Part shown: piece after piece, positions 35,284 to 44,464 of the stretch
Position numbering within the stretch: position 1 is the stretch's first letter
Layout: every line of letters starts with the position of its first letter
DNA from: Comamonas sp. BIGb0152
GTDB lineage: Bacteria; Pseudomonadota; Gammaproteobacteria; Burkholderiales; Burkholderiaceae_C
Reading direction: 5' to 3'
NCBI RefSeq assembly: GCF_024809975.1
Contig: NZ_JANUDY010000001.1
Span: forward strand, 434,001 to 498,000
Length of the DNA stretch: 64,000 bases
Notes under the pieces: generated by a model
Told to the model about the DNA's origin: nothing
The model's input: the letters and a program-made list of their open reading frames with translations, nothing else
Database searches by the model: none
Translations under genes and position numbers: made by a program

Positions 35284-36321
35284 TCAAAACCCGCGCTGCA
35301 GCAAACTGCGAATCGGTGCGGGCAAGCCCATGTCCGGCCACTGTGCGGGCAGGCACCACTGGCCTGGCTGTGCAGGCACAAAATCAGCGGCCACCGGCAC
35401 CCGCACCGGGTGCAGATGCAGGTCCTTGTGGGTCAGCACATGCAAAAAAGCCGTGCCATGCTCGGGGGCGGAGCTGGCACCGTTCCGGGCAGACTGCGCC
35501 AGCAACGCGTCCTCGCTGCCCAGCACCGGCATGCAGAACAGGCCCGCCCAGATGCCGGGCGCCGGGCGCTTTTCCAGCCACACGGCGCCGTCGGGCCGTT
35601 GCCAGCACAGCAGCCACCAGCTGGCGGCGCTGCGCTTCAGCTTCTTGGTTTTGACGGGATAGCGCTCAGGCTGGCCCTGGCGATGGGCCACGCAATCGCT
35701 GTGCACCGGGCAGAGCAGGCAGCTGGGCTTTTTGGACGTGCAAATGGTGGCGCCCATATCCATCATGCCCTGGGTGTAGCGCGGCATGTTTTGCGCCAGG
35801 TCGGTGGTGGGCAGCAGGCTTTCTGCCAGCAGCCAGAGCTTTTTCTCGGCAGCGCTGCTGGCCAGGTCATCTCCAAAGCCCAGCACGCGGGTGAGCACCC
35901 GTTTGACATTCGCATCCAAAATGGCGGCACGCTGCGCAAAACAGAACGAGGCAATCGCGCCCGCGGTGGAGCGGCCGATCCCCGGCAGGGACGAGAGTTC
36001 TTCCACGGTGTGCGGAAACGCCCCAGCAAACCGCTCCATCACCTCTTTGGCGCAGCGGTGCAGGTTGCGGGCGCGGCTGTAGTAGCCCAGGCCGCTCCAC
36101 AAGGCCATGACGTCTTCATCGCTGGCCGCAGCCAGATCGGCCACCGTGGGGCAGCGCTGCAAGAACCGGTCGTAGTAGCCCAACACGGTGCTGACCTGGG
36201 TTTGCTGCAGCATGATCTCTGAGAGCCAGACGCGGTAGGCATCCTGGGTGTTCTGCCAGGGCAGATGGTGTCGTCCGTGGGCTGTTTGCCAGGCCACGAT
36301 CTGTTCGGAAAATCGGCTCAC
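35284..36321 (-). CDS. mutY: A/G-specific adenine glycosylase MutY
   Basis: 345 residues. The catalytic Glu lies in SEIMLQQTQVSTVLGYY. The helix-hairpin-helix and catalytic Asp are in LPGIGRSTAGAIASFCF..AAILDANVKRV. The 4Fe-4S cluster is bound by C-x6-C-x2-C-x5-C (ICTSKKPSCLLCPVHSDC). A NUDIX-like C-terminal domain recognises 8-oxoG. It removes A mispaired with 8-oxoG and is adjacent to mutM, which acts in the same pathway. Confidence 0.97.
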   Translation of the reverse strand: MSRFSEQIVAWQTAHGRHHLPWQNTQDAYRVWLSEIMLQQTQVSTVLGYYDRFLQRCPTVADLAAASDEDVMALWSGLGYYSRARNLHRCAKEVMERFAGAFPHTVEELSSLPGIGRSTAGAIASFCFAQRAAILDANVKRVLTRVLGFGDDLASSAAEKKLWLLAESLLPTTDLAQNMPRYTQGMMDMGATICTSKKPSCLLCPVHSDCVAHRQGQPERYPVKTKKLKRSAASWWLLCWQRPDGAVWLEKRPAPGIWAGLFCMPVLGSEDALLAQSARNGASSAPEHGTAFLHVLTHKDLHLHPVRVPVAADFVPAQPGQWCLPAQWPDMGLPAPIRSLLQRGF

Positions 36322-36388
36322 TGTCGCTGTTCTCGGGGCTAGTTATCGGTTGGCATGGCGGCACTTGGGCGGCCGGCCCTGCCTGCTT

Positions 36389-37201
36389 TTATTTTTGGCA
36401 GCGCTTGCAGTAATAGGTACTGCGCTGGCCTTGCTTCATCACCTGCACCGGCTGGCCGCACTGCTGGCAAGGCGCTCCGGCGCGGCCATACACGCTGGCC
36501 TGCGCCTGGAAGGCGCCAGCATAGCCATTGACCTGGACAAAATCGCGCAAGGTGCTGCCGCCCAGCGCAATCGAGCGGGTCAGCACTTCCACAATCGCCG
36601 CATGCAGGCGCCGCGCCTGGGGCCGCGTGGTTTCGTTGGCCGGTTTGGTGGGCGCAATACCGGCCAAAAAAAGCACCTCGCTGGCATAGATATTGCCCAC
36701 GCCCACGACCACCTGGCCGCCCAGCAGCACCTGCTTGATGGGCATGCGCGTTTTTTGCAGACCGGCCCAGAGGTGCTCAAAGCTAAAGCCGCTCTCCAAG
36801 GGCTCCACGCCCAGGTTGGCGAACAGCTTGGCCGCCATGCCGGAGTAGGCATCGGGCGACCAGACCACAGCACCAAAGCGGCGCGGGTCATGCAGGCGCA
36901 GCAGATGGTGGTCAGTGCGCAGGTCGAAATGGTCATGCGGGCCAGCGGGCGCATCCAGCTGGCTGACCTGCAGGCTGCCGGACATGCCCAGGTGGACCAA
37001 CACCACGCCCTGGTCCAGCACCAGCACAATGTATTTGCCCCTGCGCTGCACATCGGTGATGGTGCGGCCGGCCAGGGCCGCGGCCTCGATGCCCAGCGGC
37101 CAGCGCAAAGGCTTTCCCAGACGCACCGACGCAATGCGCGCACCTTGCAGCGGCGCAATCAGTCCTCGCCGCGTCACTTCCACTTCTGGTAACTCTGGCA
37201 C
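36389..37201 (-). CDS. mutM: Formamidopyrimidine-DNA glycosylase MutM
   Basis: 270 residues. A GTG start at 37201 is chosen because the enzyme needs Pro at position 2 as nucleophile (PELPEVEVTRRGL) and GGAAG lies just upstream; a longer frame from 37255 would bury it. It has the Glu of PELPEVE and a zinc finger near the C-terminus (CQQCGQPV...STYYCKRCQ). It excises 8-oxoguanine. It shares a short divergent promoter region with the TPR gene. Confidence 0.96.
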   Translation of the reverse strand: MPELPEVEVTRRGLIAPLQGARIASVRLGKPLRWPLGIEAAALAGRTITDVQRRGKYIVLVLDQGVVLVHLGMSGSLQVSQLDAPAGPHDHFDLRTDHHLLRLHDPRRFGAVVWSPDAYSGMAAKLFANLGVEPLESGFSFEHLWAGLQKTRMPIKQVLLGGQVVVGVGNIYASEVLFLAGIAPTKPANETTRPQARRLHAAIVEVLTRSIALGGSTLRDFVQVNGYAGAFQAQASVYGRAGAPCQQCGQPVQVMKQGQRSTYYCKRCQK

Positions 37202-37246
37202 TTTCTTCCTTCTGCAAGGCCCTTGGGCATCGTTTATTATCGGCCG

Positions 37247-39022
37247 ATGACGCAAAAACTTCGTTTACTGGCTTATTTTCTGGCCACTGGCATGCTGGCA
37301 CCTGCGTTCGCAGCCCCAGCCCATACACCGCAGCAGGGCGCTGCCCAGCGGCCGCTGGCCTTGGCGGCGGCCGAGCGGGCCGATGATGCCAGAGTCGAGC
37401 TGGATGCGGAGCTTTTTTACGAACTGCTTTTGGGCGAGATGTACGCCTACCGGGGTGATGCCGCGACCAGCGTGGAATTGCTGCTCGATGCCGCCCGCCG
37501 CTCGGGCGACGAGAAGGTCTACCAGCGCACGGCGCAACTGGCGCTGCTCTCGCGCTCAGCCACGCGCGCCACCCTGGTGGCCGATGCCTGGAAAAGCGCT
37601 TTCCCCCAATCGCGTGCCGCCAGCCGCTATTTGCTGCAGGTGATGCTGTCAACCAACCAGGGCGAGGCAACCGGCCCCCTGCTCAAGCAGGAAATCGCGC
37701 TGGCCAAGCCCGATGAGAAGCTGGAATGGATCCGCGCCATCCCCAGCATCTACCGCCGCCTGAGTGACCAGACCTTAGCCGCCCGCATCGTGCGCGAAGC
37801 ACTCACCCCCGAGCTGGAAAACCCCGCCACCGGCCCCGATTCCTGGGCCGCCATTGGCCGCATGGAGCTGGCGGCAGGCCGGCAGACGGAGGCCCTGGAG
37901 GCCGCGCGCAAATCGCTGCAGCTCAATGCCAACAATGAAAGCGGTGCCAAGCTGGCCGCCGATCTGGTCAACGCCGGCGTGCCCGGTGCCGAGTCGCTGG
38001 TGATCGACTTCCTGGATAAATCCAAGAGCGGCGAGGCGCACCTGGCCTATGCCCGCAGCCTGATGAACGCCGAGCGTTTTGCCGAGGCAAAAACCCAGCT
38101 GGAGAACGCCACGCGCCTGAGCCCGGATTCTGCCGACGCCTGGATGCTGAAGGCCGCACTGGAGGCCCAGCTCAAGCAGTACCCGGAGGCCGATGTCTCC
38201 CTGCTCAAGCTCGATACCCTGATCGACAAATTCCCCTCGGCCATGCTGCAGCGCGACGTGCGCATCCAAAGCCTGATGCTGCGCGAGCAGATGGCCGAAG
38301 CCCAGCAAAAGTGGACCGAAGCCGACCACTGGGCCGATGAGATCGCCAAGGCCGGCAATACCGCGCTGGCCACCTTGCGCAAGGCCTCCATCCAGATGCA
38401 GCAAGGCCAGTACGATGCGGCCGCCGCCTTGCTGGCGCAACTGCCCGAAGGCAATGCCGGCGAGATGCGCGCCAAGCTGGCCGCGCAGGTGCAGCTGCAA
38501 AAGACCGCCAAGAACTATGCCCAGGCCCTGGAGCTGCAAACCCGCATGGTGGCGCTGCAACCCCAGGACCCCGATGCGCTGTATGAGCAGGCCATGCTGG
38601 CCGAGCGCCTGAACAACATGGACCTGGCCGAAGCGCAGTTGCGCAAGCTGATTGCGATGCAGCCGGATTTCCACCATGCCTATAACGCGCTGGGTTACTC
38701 GTTGGCTGATCGCGGCCTCAAGCTCGACGAGGCCAAGACCTTGATCGAAAAAGCGCTGAGCATGGCGCCGGGCGACCCCTTCATCACCGACAGCCTGGGC
38801 TGGGTGGAGTTCAAACTGGGCAACCTCGAACGCGCCGCACAATTGCTAGAGCAGGCCTACACCAAGCAGCCCGATGCCGAGATTGGCGCCCACCTGGCCG
38901 AGGTCTGGTGGAAGCAGGGCAAGACGGAGTCTGCCCAGGAGCTGCTGCGCACCGTGCGCAAGGATGCGCCCAACAACGACATGGTCAAGAAAACCATGGA
39001 GCGCCTGGGGGCCAAGCCATGA
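37247..39022 (+). CDS. Tetratricopeptide repeat protein, periplasmic, upstream of lolB
   Basis: 591 residues from the ATG at 37247. A signal peptide (LLAYFLATGMLAPAFA) is followed by many TPR motifs, for example ARSLMNAERFAEAKTQLENATRLSPDSADAW and YNALGYSLADRGLKLDEAKTLIEKALSMAPGDP. Its neighbour lolB overlaps it by four bases. This pair is conserved in betaproteobacteria, so a role in outer-membrane or envelope assembly is likely but unproven. Confidence 0.9.
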   Translation: MTQKLRLLAYFLATGMLAPAFAAPAHTPQQGAAQRPLALAAAERADDARVELDAELFYELLLGEMYAYRGDAATSVELLLDAARRSGDEKVYQRTAQLALLSRSATRATLVADAWKSAFPQSRAASRYLLQVMLSTNQGEATGPLLKQEIALAKPDEKLEWIRAIPSIYRRLSDQTLAARIVREALTPELENPATGPDSWAAIGRMELAAGRQTEALEAARKSLQLNANNESGAKLAADLVNAGVPGAESLVIDFLDKSKSGEAHLAYARSLMNAERFAEAKTQLENATRLSPDSADAWMLKAALEAQLKQYPEADVSLLKLDTLIDKFPSAMLQRDVRIQSLMLREQMAEAQQKWTEADHWADEIAKAGNTALATLRKASIQMQQGQYDAAAALLAQLPEGNAGEMRAKLAAQVQLQKTAKNYAQALELQTRMVALQPQDPDALYEQAMLAERLNNMDLAEAQLRKLIAMQPDFHHAYNALGYSLADRGLKLDEAKTLIEKALSMAPGDPFITDSLGWVEFKLGNLERAAQLLEQAYTKQPDAEIGAHLAEVWWKQGKTESAQELLRTVRKDAPNNDMVKKTMERLGAKP

Positions 39023-39522
39023 GCTTGCAGCGCAGGCAGATCTGCCTGGCCATCGCCGGCGCCGGGCTGCTGGTGCTGGCAGGCTGCAGCACCGCAGCGC
39101 GCCAGCTGGAGGCAGCGCCGGGCACATCCTACTGGTCGGGCCGCATGTCGGTGCAGGTGTTGGACAGCCCGCCGCAGACCACCAGCGGCAGTTTTGAGCT
39201 CTCCGGCAGCCCTGCCGCTGGCGAGCTGGTGTTGCTCAACCCCTTGGGCAATATCGTGGCGCGCGTGCAGTGGTCACCCGGCCAGGCCAGCGCCCAGCAA
39301 GGCACGCAGACCCGCCAAGCCAGCTCGCTCGATGAGTTGACGCAAACGCTGCTGGGCACCAGCTTGCCGATAGCCGCGCTGTTTGACTGGCTGCAAGGCA
39401 AGCCCACGGTGGCCGCCGGTTGGCAGGCCGATTTGCAAGCACGCGACGAGGGCAAAATTCTGGCCCGCCGCAGCGATCCGCTGCCCGAGGCAAGCCTGCG
39501 CATCGTGCTCGACGCGCCATGA
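39019..39522 (+). CDS. lolB: Outer-membrane lipoprotein receptor LolB
   Basis: 167 residues. The ATG at 39019 overlaps the upstream stop. The lipoprotein signal ends in LVLAGC (lipid-modified Cys22 or so). The following part (YWSGRMSVQV, ELVLLNPLGNIVARVQWSPG, LPIAALFDWLQGKP, GWQADL) matches LolB. LolB accepts lipoproteins from LolA and inserts them in the outer membrane. Confidence 0.92.
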   Translation: MSLQRRQICLAIAGAGLLVLAGCSTAARQLEAAPGTSYWSGRMSVQVLDSPPQTTSGSFELSGSPAAGELVLLNPLGNIVARVQWSPGQASAQQGTQTRQASSLDELTQTLLGTSLPIAALFDWLQGKPTVAAGWQADLQARDEGKILARRSDPLPEASLRIVLDAP

Positions 39523-39544
39523 TTTTTTTGTGAGACCCTGATCC

Positions 39545-40402
39545 ATGCGTACGCTGTACGACGTTCCCGCACCTGCCAAGCTCAACCTCTTCTTGCACAT
39601 CACCGGAAGACGCGCTGACGGCTACCATTTGCTGCAGTCCGTCTTCATGCTGATCGACTGGGCAGACAGCCTGCACTTTGAGCTGCGCAGCGGCAGCCAG
39701 ATCAGCCGCGAAGACCTGAACACCCCCCTGCCCGCCGATGACCTGATCACCCGCGCGGCCAGGGCTTTGCAGCAAGCCACGGGCTGCAACAAGGGGGTGC
39801 ACATTGGCGTGCACAAAAACCTGCCCGCGCAAGCCGGCATGGGCGGCGGCTCATCCGACGCCGCCAGTACCTTGCTGGCCTTGAACCAGTTGTGGGACCT
39901 GCGATTGACGCGCAGCGACCTGCAGCGCATTGGCCTGCAGCTGGGCGCCGATGTTCCGTTTTTTATTTTCGGAAAGTCGGCTTGGGTCGAAGGAATCGGT
40001 GACATAATACGTCCACTCGAAAACGAGCAGCAACTAGCAGACACCGCGCTGGTAGTTGTGAAGCCGCAAGAGGGTCTGGATACGAAACTTATTTTTTCAA
40101 GTCCGAACCTAAAACGCGATTCAGAAGCTGCTACAATATCGAGCTTCGCTGCAGAGAAATTTGACTTCGGTCGAAACGACTTGCAGCCGGTCGCAGAAAG
40201 CCTGTGCCCTTCGATAAAAAAAGTTTCTGACTTTTTAAAATCGCAAGGATTACATGCTAGAATGACGGGCTCAGGTAGCGCAGTTTTCGCAGTGAAGAAA
40301 ATGCAAGCTAATAGCTGCCAGAGTAGTTTTTCACGAGACTGGACAGTGAGAGATTGCACAAGTCTGATGGAGCATCCTCTAAGAGGATGGACCAAAGACT
40401 GA
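39545..40402 (+). CDS. ispE: 4-diphosphocytidyl-2-C-methyl-D-erythritol kinase
   Basis: 285 residues. GHMP-kinase motifs: PAPAKLNLFLHITGRRADGYH, the ATP-binding PAQAGMGGGSSDAAST and the C-terminal MTGSGSAVFAV. It carries out the fourth step of the non-mevalonate isoprenoid pathway. From about 39,960 to the end the codons become markedly AT-rich compared with the first half of the same gene. The order lolB-ispE-tRNA-Gln-prs is conserved in betaproteobacteria. Confidence 0.95.
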   Translation: MRTLYDVPAPAKLNLFLHITGRRADGYHLLQSVFMLIDWADSLHFELRSGSQISREDLNTPLPADDLITRAARALQQATGCNKGVHIGVHKNLPAQAGMGGGSSDAASTLLALNQLWDLRLTRSDLQRIGLQLGADVPFFIFGKSAWVEGIGDIIRPLENEQQLADTALVVVKPQEGLDTKLIFSSPNLKRDSEAATISSFAAEKFDFGRNDLQPVAESLCPSIKKVSDFLKSQGLHARMTGSGSAVFAVKKMQANSCQSSFSRDWTVRDCTSLMEHPLRGWTKD

Positions 40403-40414
40403 AAGTTTTAAAGG

Positions 40415-40436
40415 ATTGGTGACGCTTAGCACCAAT
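40415..40436 (+). terminator. Weak hairpin between ispE and tRNA-Gln
   Basis: ATTGGTG and CACCAAT form a seven-pair stem with an eight-base loop followed by TCTT. It may be a leaky terminator or part of the tRNA promoter region. Confidence 0.3.
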
Positions 40437-40442
40437 TCTTGT

Positions 40443-40519
40443 AGGGGAGTCGCCAAGCTGGTTAAGGCACCGGATTTTGATTCCGGCATGCGAAGGTTCG
40501 AATCCTTCTTCCCCTGCCA
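40443..40519 (+). tRNA. tRNA-Gln (anticodon TTG)
   Basis: 77 bases with encoded CCA. Acceptor AGGGGAG/TTCCCCT, anticodon stem CCGGA/TCCGG with loop TTTTGAT (anticodon 40477-40479), T arm GAAGG-TTCGAAT-CCTTC. It sits between ispE and prs, the usual place in betaproteobacteria. Confidence 0.96.
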
Positions 40520-40575
40520 ATTTTCTTACCGCGTACAAGCAACGCACACAGCTAACCCATTCCCACTGGGACGCT

Positions 40576-41541
40576 ATGCAAGCCCATCATCCAGACTTCA
40601 TGGTTTTCACAGGCAACGCGAACCGCGAACTTGCCTCTGAAATTGCGCAAAACCTCCACACCCACTTGGGCGACGCAGACGTAGGCCGTTTTTCTGACGG
40701 CGAAGTCACGGTCGAGATCAAGCAGAACGTGCGCACCCGCGACGTGTTTGTGGTCCAGCCTACTTGCGCACCCACCAATGACCATCTGATGGAATTGCTG
40801 GTGATGGTGGACGCCTTGAAGCGTGCATCGGCTGAGCATATCTGCGCTGTCATCCCCTATTTCGGCTATGCCCGCCAGGACCGTCGCGTCCGCTCGACCC
40901 GTGTGCCTATCACGGCCAAGGTCGTGGCCAACATGCTGCAAGCCGCTGGCGTGAGCCGCGTGCTGACCATGGACTTGCACGCTGACCAAATCCAGGGTTT
41001 CTTCGACATTCCGGTGGACAACATCTATGCATCGCCGGTGTTGCTGGGTGATCTGCGCCAGAAGAACTACGAAGACCTGATCGTCGTGTCTCCTGACGTC
41101 GGCGGTGTGGTGCGTGCCCGCGCGCTGGCCAAACAGCTCCATTGCGATCTGGCCATCATCGACAAGCGCCGCCCCAAGGCCAATGTCTCCGAAGTCATGC
41201 ATGTGATCGGCGACATCGATGGCCGCAACTGCGTGATCATGGACGACATGATCGATACCGCAGGCACCCTGGTCAAGGCCGCTGAGGTGCTCAAGGAGCG
41301 TGGTGCCAAGAAGGTCTACGCCTACTGCACCCACCCTATTTTCTCGGGCCCCGCCATCGAGCGCATCGGCAATGGCGCAGCACTGGACGAAGTCGTGGTG
41401 ACCAACACCATTCCGCTGTCGCCCAATGCCCGCAACTGCAGCAAGATTCGCCAACTGTCGGTGGCGCCGCTGATTGCAGAGACAATCCACCGCATCGCTA
41501 CTGGCGAATCGGTGATGAGCCTGTTCCAGGAAGCTGACTGA
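40576..41541 (+). CDS. prs: Ribose-phosphate pyrophosphokinase (PRPP synthetase)
   Basis: 321 residues from the ATG at 40576 (a longer frame begins inside the tRNA and is rejected). Motifs: [36 protein letters not shown], and the PRPP loop [14 protein letters not shown]. It makes PRPP from ribose-5-phosphate and ATP for nucleotide, His and Trp synthesis. Followed by an intrinsic terminator. Confidence 0.97.
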   Translation: MQAHHPDFMVFTGNANRELASEIAQNLHTHLGDADVGRFSDGEVTVEIKQNVRTRDVFVVQPTCAPTNDHLMELLVMVDALKRASAEHICAVIPYFGYARQDRRVRSTRVPITAKVVANMLQAAGVSRVLTMDLHADQIQGFFDIPVDNIYASPVLLGDLRQKNYEDLIVVSPDVGGVVRARALAKQLHCDLAIIDKRRPKANVSEVMHVIGDIDGRNCVIMDDMIDTAGTLVKAAEVLKERGAKKVYAYCTHPIFSGPAIERIGNGAALDEVVVTNTIPLSPNARNCSKIRQLSVAPLIAETIHRIATGESVMSLFQEAD

Positions 41542-41542
41542 C

Positions 41543-41567
41543 AAAAGGGCCTGCAAGGCCCTTTTTC
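41543..41567 (+). terminator. Intrinsic terminator after prs
   Basis: AAAAGGGCC-TGCAA-GGCCCTTTTT: six GC pairs with flanking A and T runs immediately after the prs stop. Confidence 0.88.
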
Positions 41568-41597
41568 TGCTTTCTGCTAAAATAGATAGTTTTCGCT

Positions 41598-41625
41598 GGC
41601 CGCTGCATCTTGTAGCGGCCTTTTT
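41598..41625 (+). terminator. Second hairpin with T run, leader of rplY
   Basis: GGCCGCT and AGCGGCC form a stem with a nine-base loop followed by TTTTT, 47 bases before the rplY start. A TAAAAT-like -10 element (about 41577) precedes it, so this hairpin may be an attenuator in the rplY leader rather than a second terminator of prs. Confidence 0.6.
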
Positions 41626-41671
41626 AACCGGGTGAACTGGTCGCGGTTTCATCCCACATTGGAGTAATGAT

Positions 41672-42262
41672 ATGAACGTTGTCGCTTTTGCGCGCGCTAA
41701 GCAAGGTACGGGTGCGAGCCGCCGCCTGCGTAATTCTGGCCGTACGCCTGGCATCATCTACGGTGCTGCTGCTGAGCCTCAGTTGATCGAAGTGGACCAT
41801 AACACCCTGTGGTACGCCCTGAAGAAGGAAGCCTTCCACGCATCCGTGCTGGAGCTGGACCTGGACGGCGCCAAGAGCCAAGTGCTGCTGCGCGACGTGC
41901 AATACCACCCTTACAAGCAACTGGTGCTGCACATCGACTTCCAACGCGTCGATGCCAACACCGCACTGACCATGAAGGTGCCAGTGCACTTCAGCGGTGC
42001 TGAAGAGTCGCCTGCCGTCAAGATTGAAAAGCTGCTGGTGACCCCAGTGGTGACCGAAATCGAAGTGAGCTGCATGCCCAAGGACCTGCCCGAATTCATC
42101 GCGGTGGACCTGAGCAAGCTGGAAAAGGGCGCTACGATCCGTCTGAAGGACATCGCACTGCCTAAGGGCGTGAAGCTGGCTTCGCAAGCCAACCCTGCAC
42201 TGGTGTCCGTGGCCGCTCCTGCTGCTGCAGAACCTGCTGAAGGCGAAGCTCCTGCTGCTTAA
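41672..42262 (+). CDS. rplY: 50S ribosomal protein L25/general stress protein Ctc
   Basis: 196 residues: the long form with the L25 5S-rRNA-binding domain ([18 protein letters not shown] ... [21 protein letters not shown]) and the C-terminal Ctc/TL5 domain, ending in an Ala/Glu-rich tail. It is standard for betaproteobacteria. A good ribosome-binding site (GGAG) precedes the ATG. It is closed by a strong terminator and is followed by pth. Confidence 0.96.
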   Translation: MNVVAFARAKQGTGASRRLRNSGRTPGIIYGAAAEPQLIEVDHNTLWYALKKEAFHASVLELDLDGAKSQVLLRDVQYHPYKQLVLHIDFQRVDANTALTMKVPVHFSGAEESPAVKIEKLLVTPVVTEIEVSCMPKDLPEFIAVDLSKLEKGATIRLKDIALPKGVKLASQANPALVSVAAPAAAEPAEGEAPAA

Positions 42263-42305
42263 TCGCACAGCAAGCTGCTGACGCCCCTGGCGTCTGCAAG
42301 CCACA

Positions 42306-42336
42306 GGCTGCATTGCTGGTCAATGCAGCCTTTTTT
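42306..42336 (+). terminator. Intrinsic terminator after rplY
   Basis: GGCTGCATTG-CTGGT-CAATGCAGCC followed by TTTTTT: a ten-pair perfect stem. Confidence 0.92.
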
Positions 42337-42365
42337 CATTCTCCCAACCCCTGTTGACTCCGCCC

Positions 42366-42974
42366 ATGATCAAGCTGTTTGTTGGCCTCGGCAACCCTGG
42401 CCCAGAGTACGAAGGCACGCGCCACAACGCCGGCTTCTGGTGGATTGATGCGCTGGCCCGGGATTTGCGCCTGCAGCTGGTGCCCGACCGCAACTACTAC
42501 GGCCTGGTGGCCCGCACCTCGGTGCAAGGCGAATCGGTGTGGCTGCTCGAACCCCAGACCTTCATGAACCTGTCGGGCAAGTCGGTGGGTGCGCTGGCAC
42601 GCTTTTTCAAGATCAAGCCCGAAGAGGTGCTGGTGGTGCACGATGAACTCGACCTGCCTCCCGGCCAGGTCAAGCTCAAGCGCGGCGGCGGCCATGGCGG
42701 CCACAACGGCCTGCGCGATATCCATGCCCAGCTCGGCTCGGCCGACTACTGGCGCCTGCGCATCGGCATTGGCCACCCCGGCGACAAGCAGGAAGTGCCC
42801 AACTGGGTGCTGCGCAAACCGGCGCCGGACCAACGCAACCTGATCGAAGACAGCATCATCCATGCGCTGCAGGCCGCCCCCGAGCTGCTGGCTGGCGACA
42901 TGGAAAAGGCCACGCTCAAGATCCACACCACCAAACCGCAGCGCCCCAAGCCGCCGCGCCCTCAGCCCGTCTGA
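42366..42974 (+). CDS. pth: Peptidyl-tRNA hydrolase
   Basis: 202 residues from the ATG at 42366 (an in-frame TTG at 42354 is less likely). Motifs: [21 protein letters not shown] with the catalytic His, [23 protein letters not shown] and [13 protein letters not shown]. It recycles peptidyl-tRNA released from ribosomes. The C-terminal tail is basic and Pro-rich. Confidence 0.97.
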   Translation: MIKLFVGLGNPGPEYEGTRHNAGFWWIDALARDLRLQLVPDRNYYGLVARTSVQGESVWLLEPQTFMNLSGKSVGALARFFKIKPEEVLVVHDELDLPPGQVKLKRGGGHGGHNGLRDIHAQLGSADYWRLRIGIGHPGDKQEVPNWVLRKPAPDQRNLIEDSIIHALQAAPELLAGDMEKATLKIHTTKPQRPKPPRPQPV

Positions 42975-43038
42975 GCCCCCGGGGCTGCGCGCCCACGTCT
43001 ATTGGCAGACACCCTCCGCCAGCGCAGCCGCGCGGCGG

Positions 43039-43296
43039 TCACAGCCCCTTGTCGGCCTGCAAGCGCACATAGCGCTGCATCAAGGTGGGCTTGTCTTCCT
43101 GGAAATCCGGGTGCACCGGAATGCAGGCCACGGGACATATCTGCACGCACTGGGGCTCATCAAAGTGCCCCACACATTCCGTGCAGCGGTGCGGATCGAT
43201 CACGTAGTAGTCCTCCCCCATCGAGATGGCATCGTTGGGGCACTCGGGCTCGCAGACATCGCAGTTGATGCACTCATCGGTAATCATCAAGGCCAT
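43039..43296 (-). CDS. YfhL-type 4Fe-4S dicluster ferredoxin
   Basis: 85 residues from the ATG at 43296. Two cluster-binding motifs: CINCDVCEPECP and CTECVGHFDEPQCVQICP, the second with the long insertion typical of YfhL/Alvin-type ferredoxins. A small cytoplasmic electron carrier; partner not evident. Next to pth and coaD-like regions in related bacteria, here only pth is seen. Confidence 0.93.
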   Translation of the reverse strand: MALMITDECINCDVCEPECPNDAISMGEDYYVIDPHRCTECVGHFDEPQCVQICPVACIPVHPDFQEDKPTLMQRYVRLQADKGL

Positions 43297-43494
43297 GGCT
43301 GCGTCTCCAAGATTCCAGCGCGGGGGGTGAAGTGTGACATGAGCGACATTATCCCGCGAGCTCCTTAGCCATACTCGTAGCACTGCGAGTAAGCATGTAT
43401 GGTGTGTCGGAATTCTTCACGTTATGCTTGCCGCTCCGAAAATTACAACAACATCGGCAGGTCTGCGCGCCTTTCCTAACCACGACGGCTATCC

Positions 43495-44457
43495 ATGGGT
43501 TTATTCATTCTCAAGCGCACACTCACCTTGCTGCTCACCTTGCTGGGCACCTCGATTGTCGTCTTCCTGGTGTTGGAGATCTTGCCGGGCAATGCCGCCC
43601 AGATGCTGATGGGCCCCGATGCAGCGCCCGAGGCGGTTGCAGAGCTGGCCGAGCAGCTGGGGCTGAACCAGCCCGCCTGGGAGCGCTATGTGCACTGGAT
43701 ATCGGGCCTGGTGCAACTGGACCTGGGCAACAGCTACAGCTACGGCACGCCCGTCATCGAGCTGATTGCCGAGCGCATGGCCCTCACCCTGCCGCTGGCC
43801 TTGATGGCCATGGCCATTACCACCGTGGTGGCGCTGGCCGCTGGCATCTATGCCGCCAGCCGCCACAACAAGATCGGCGATGTGAGCGTCATGGGCCTAG
43901 CCCAGCTGGGCATTGCCATCCCCAATTTCTGGTTCGCCATCTTGCTGATTCTGCTGTTTTCCGTGCACCTCAAATGGTTCTCGGCCGGCGGCTTTCCGGG
44001 CTGGACCGAGGCTGCAGGCGGCTCGCCCTGGGCGGCCCTCAAGTCGCTGATGCTGCCAGCGCTGTCCTTGGCGGTGGTGCAGGCGGCCATCCTGGCGCGC
44101 ATCACCCGCTCGTCGGTGCTGGAGGTGCTGCGCGAAGATTTTGTGCGCACCGCCCGGGCCAAGGGCCTGTCGCAGCGCGCAGCGCTTTATGGCCATGTGC
44201 TGCGCAATGCGCTGGTCCCCGTGGTTACCGTGATGGGTCTGCAGTTTGCCGAGCTGATGGCCGGCACCATCGTGGTCGAAAACGTCTTTTACCTGCCCGG
44301 TATGGGGCGGCTGATTTTTCAGGCCATTGCCAACCGGGACCTGATGGTGGTGCGCAACTGCGTGATGCTGTTGGCCGCCATGGTGGTGATCGTCAATTTC
44401 GTGGTGGACCTGCTCTATGCCTGGATCGACCCCCGCACCAAAGCCAGCGATATCTGA
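43495..44457 (+). CDS. Peptide-type ABC transporter permease (DppB-like)
   Basis: 320 residues with six membrane segments. The N-terminus (FILKRTLTLLLTLLGTSIVVFLVLEILPGN) and the EAA loop (REDFVRTARAKGLSQRAALYGHVLRNALVPVVT) are typical of the DppB/OppB family. First gene of a five-gene importer operon. The substrate is unknown; family members take di- and oligopeptides, nickel or glutathione. Confidence 0.94.
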   Translation: MGLFILKRTLTLLLTLLGTSIVVFLVLEILPGNAAQMLMGPDAAPEAVAELAEQLGLNQPAWERYVHWISGLVQLDLGNSYSYGTPVIELIAERMALTLPLALMAMAITTVVALAAGIYAASRHNKIGDVSVMGLAQLGIAIPNFWFAILLILLFSVHLKWFSAGGFPGWTEAAGGSPWAALKSLMLPALSLAVVQAAILARITRSSVLEVLREDFVRTARAKGLSQRAALYGHVLRNALVPVVTVMGLQFAELMAGTIVVENVFYLPGMGRLIFQAIANRDLMVVRNCVMLLAAMVVIVNFVVDLLYAWIDPRTKASDI

Positions 44458-44464
44458 GCCCGCC

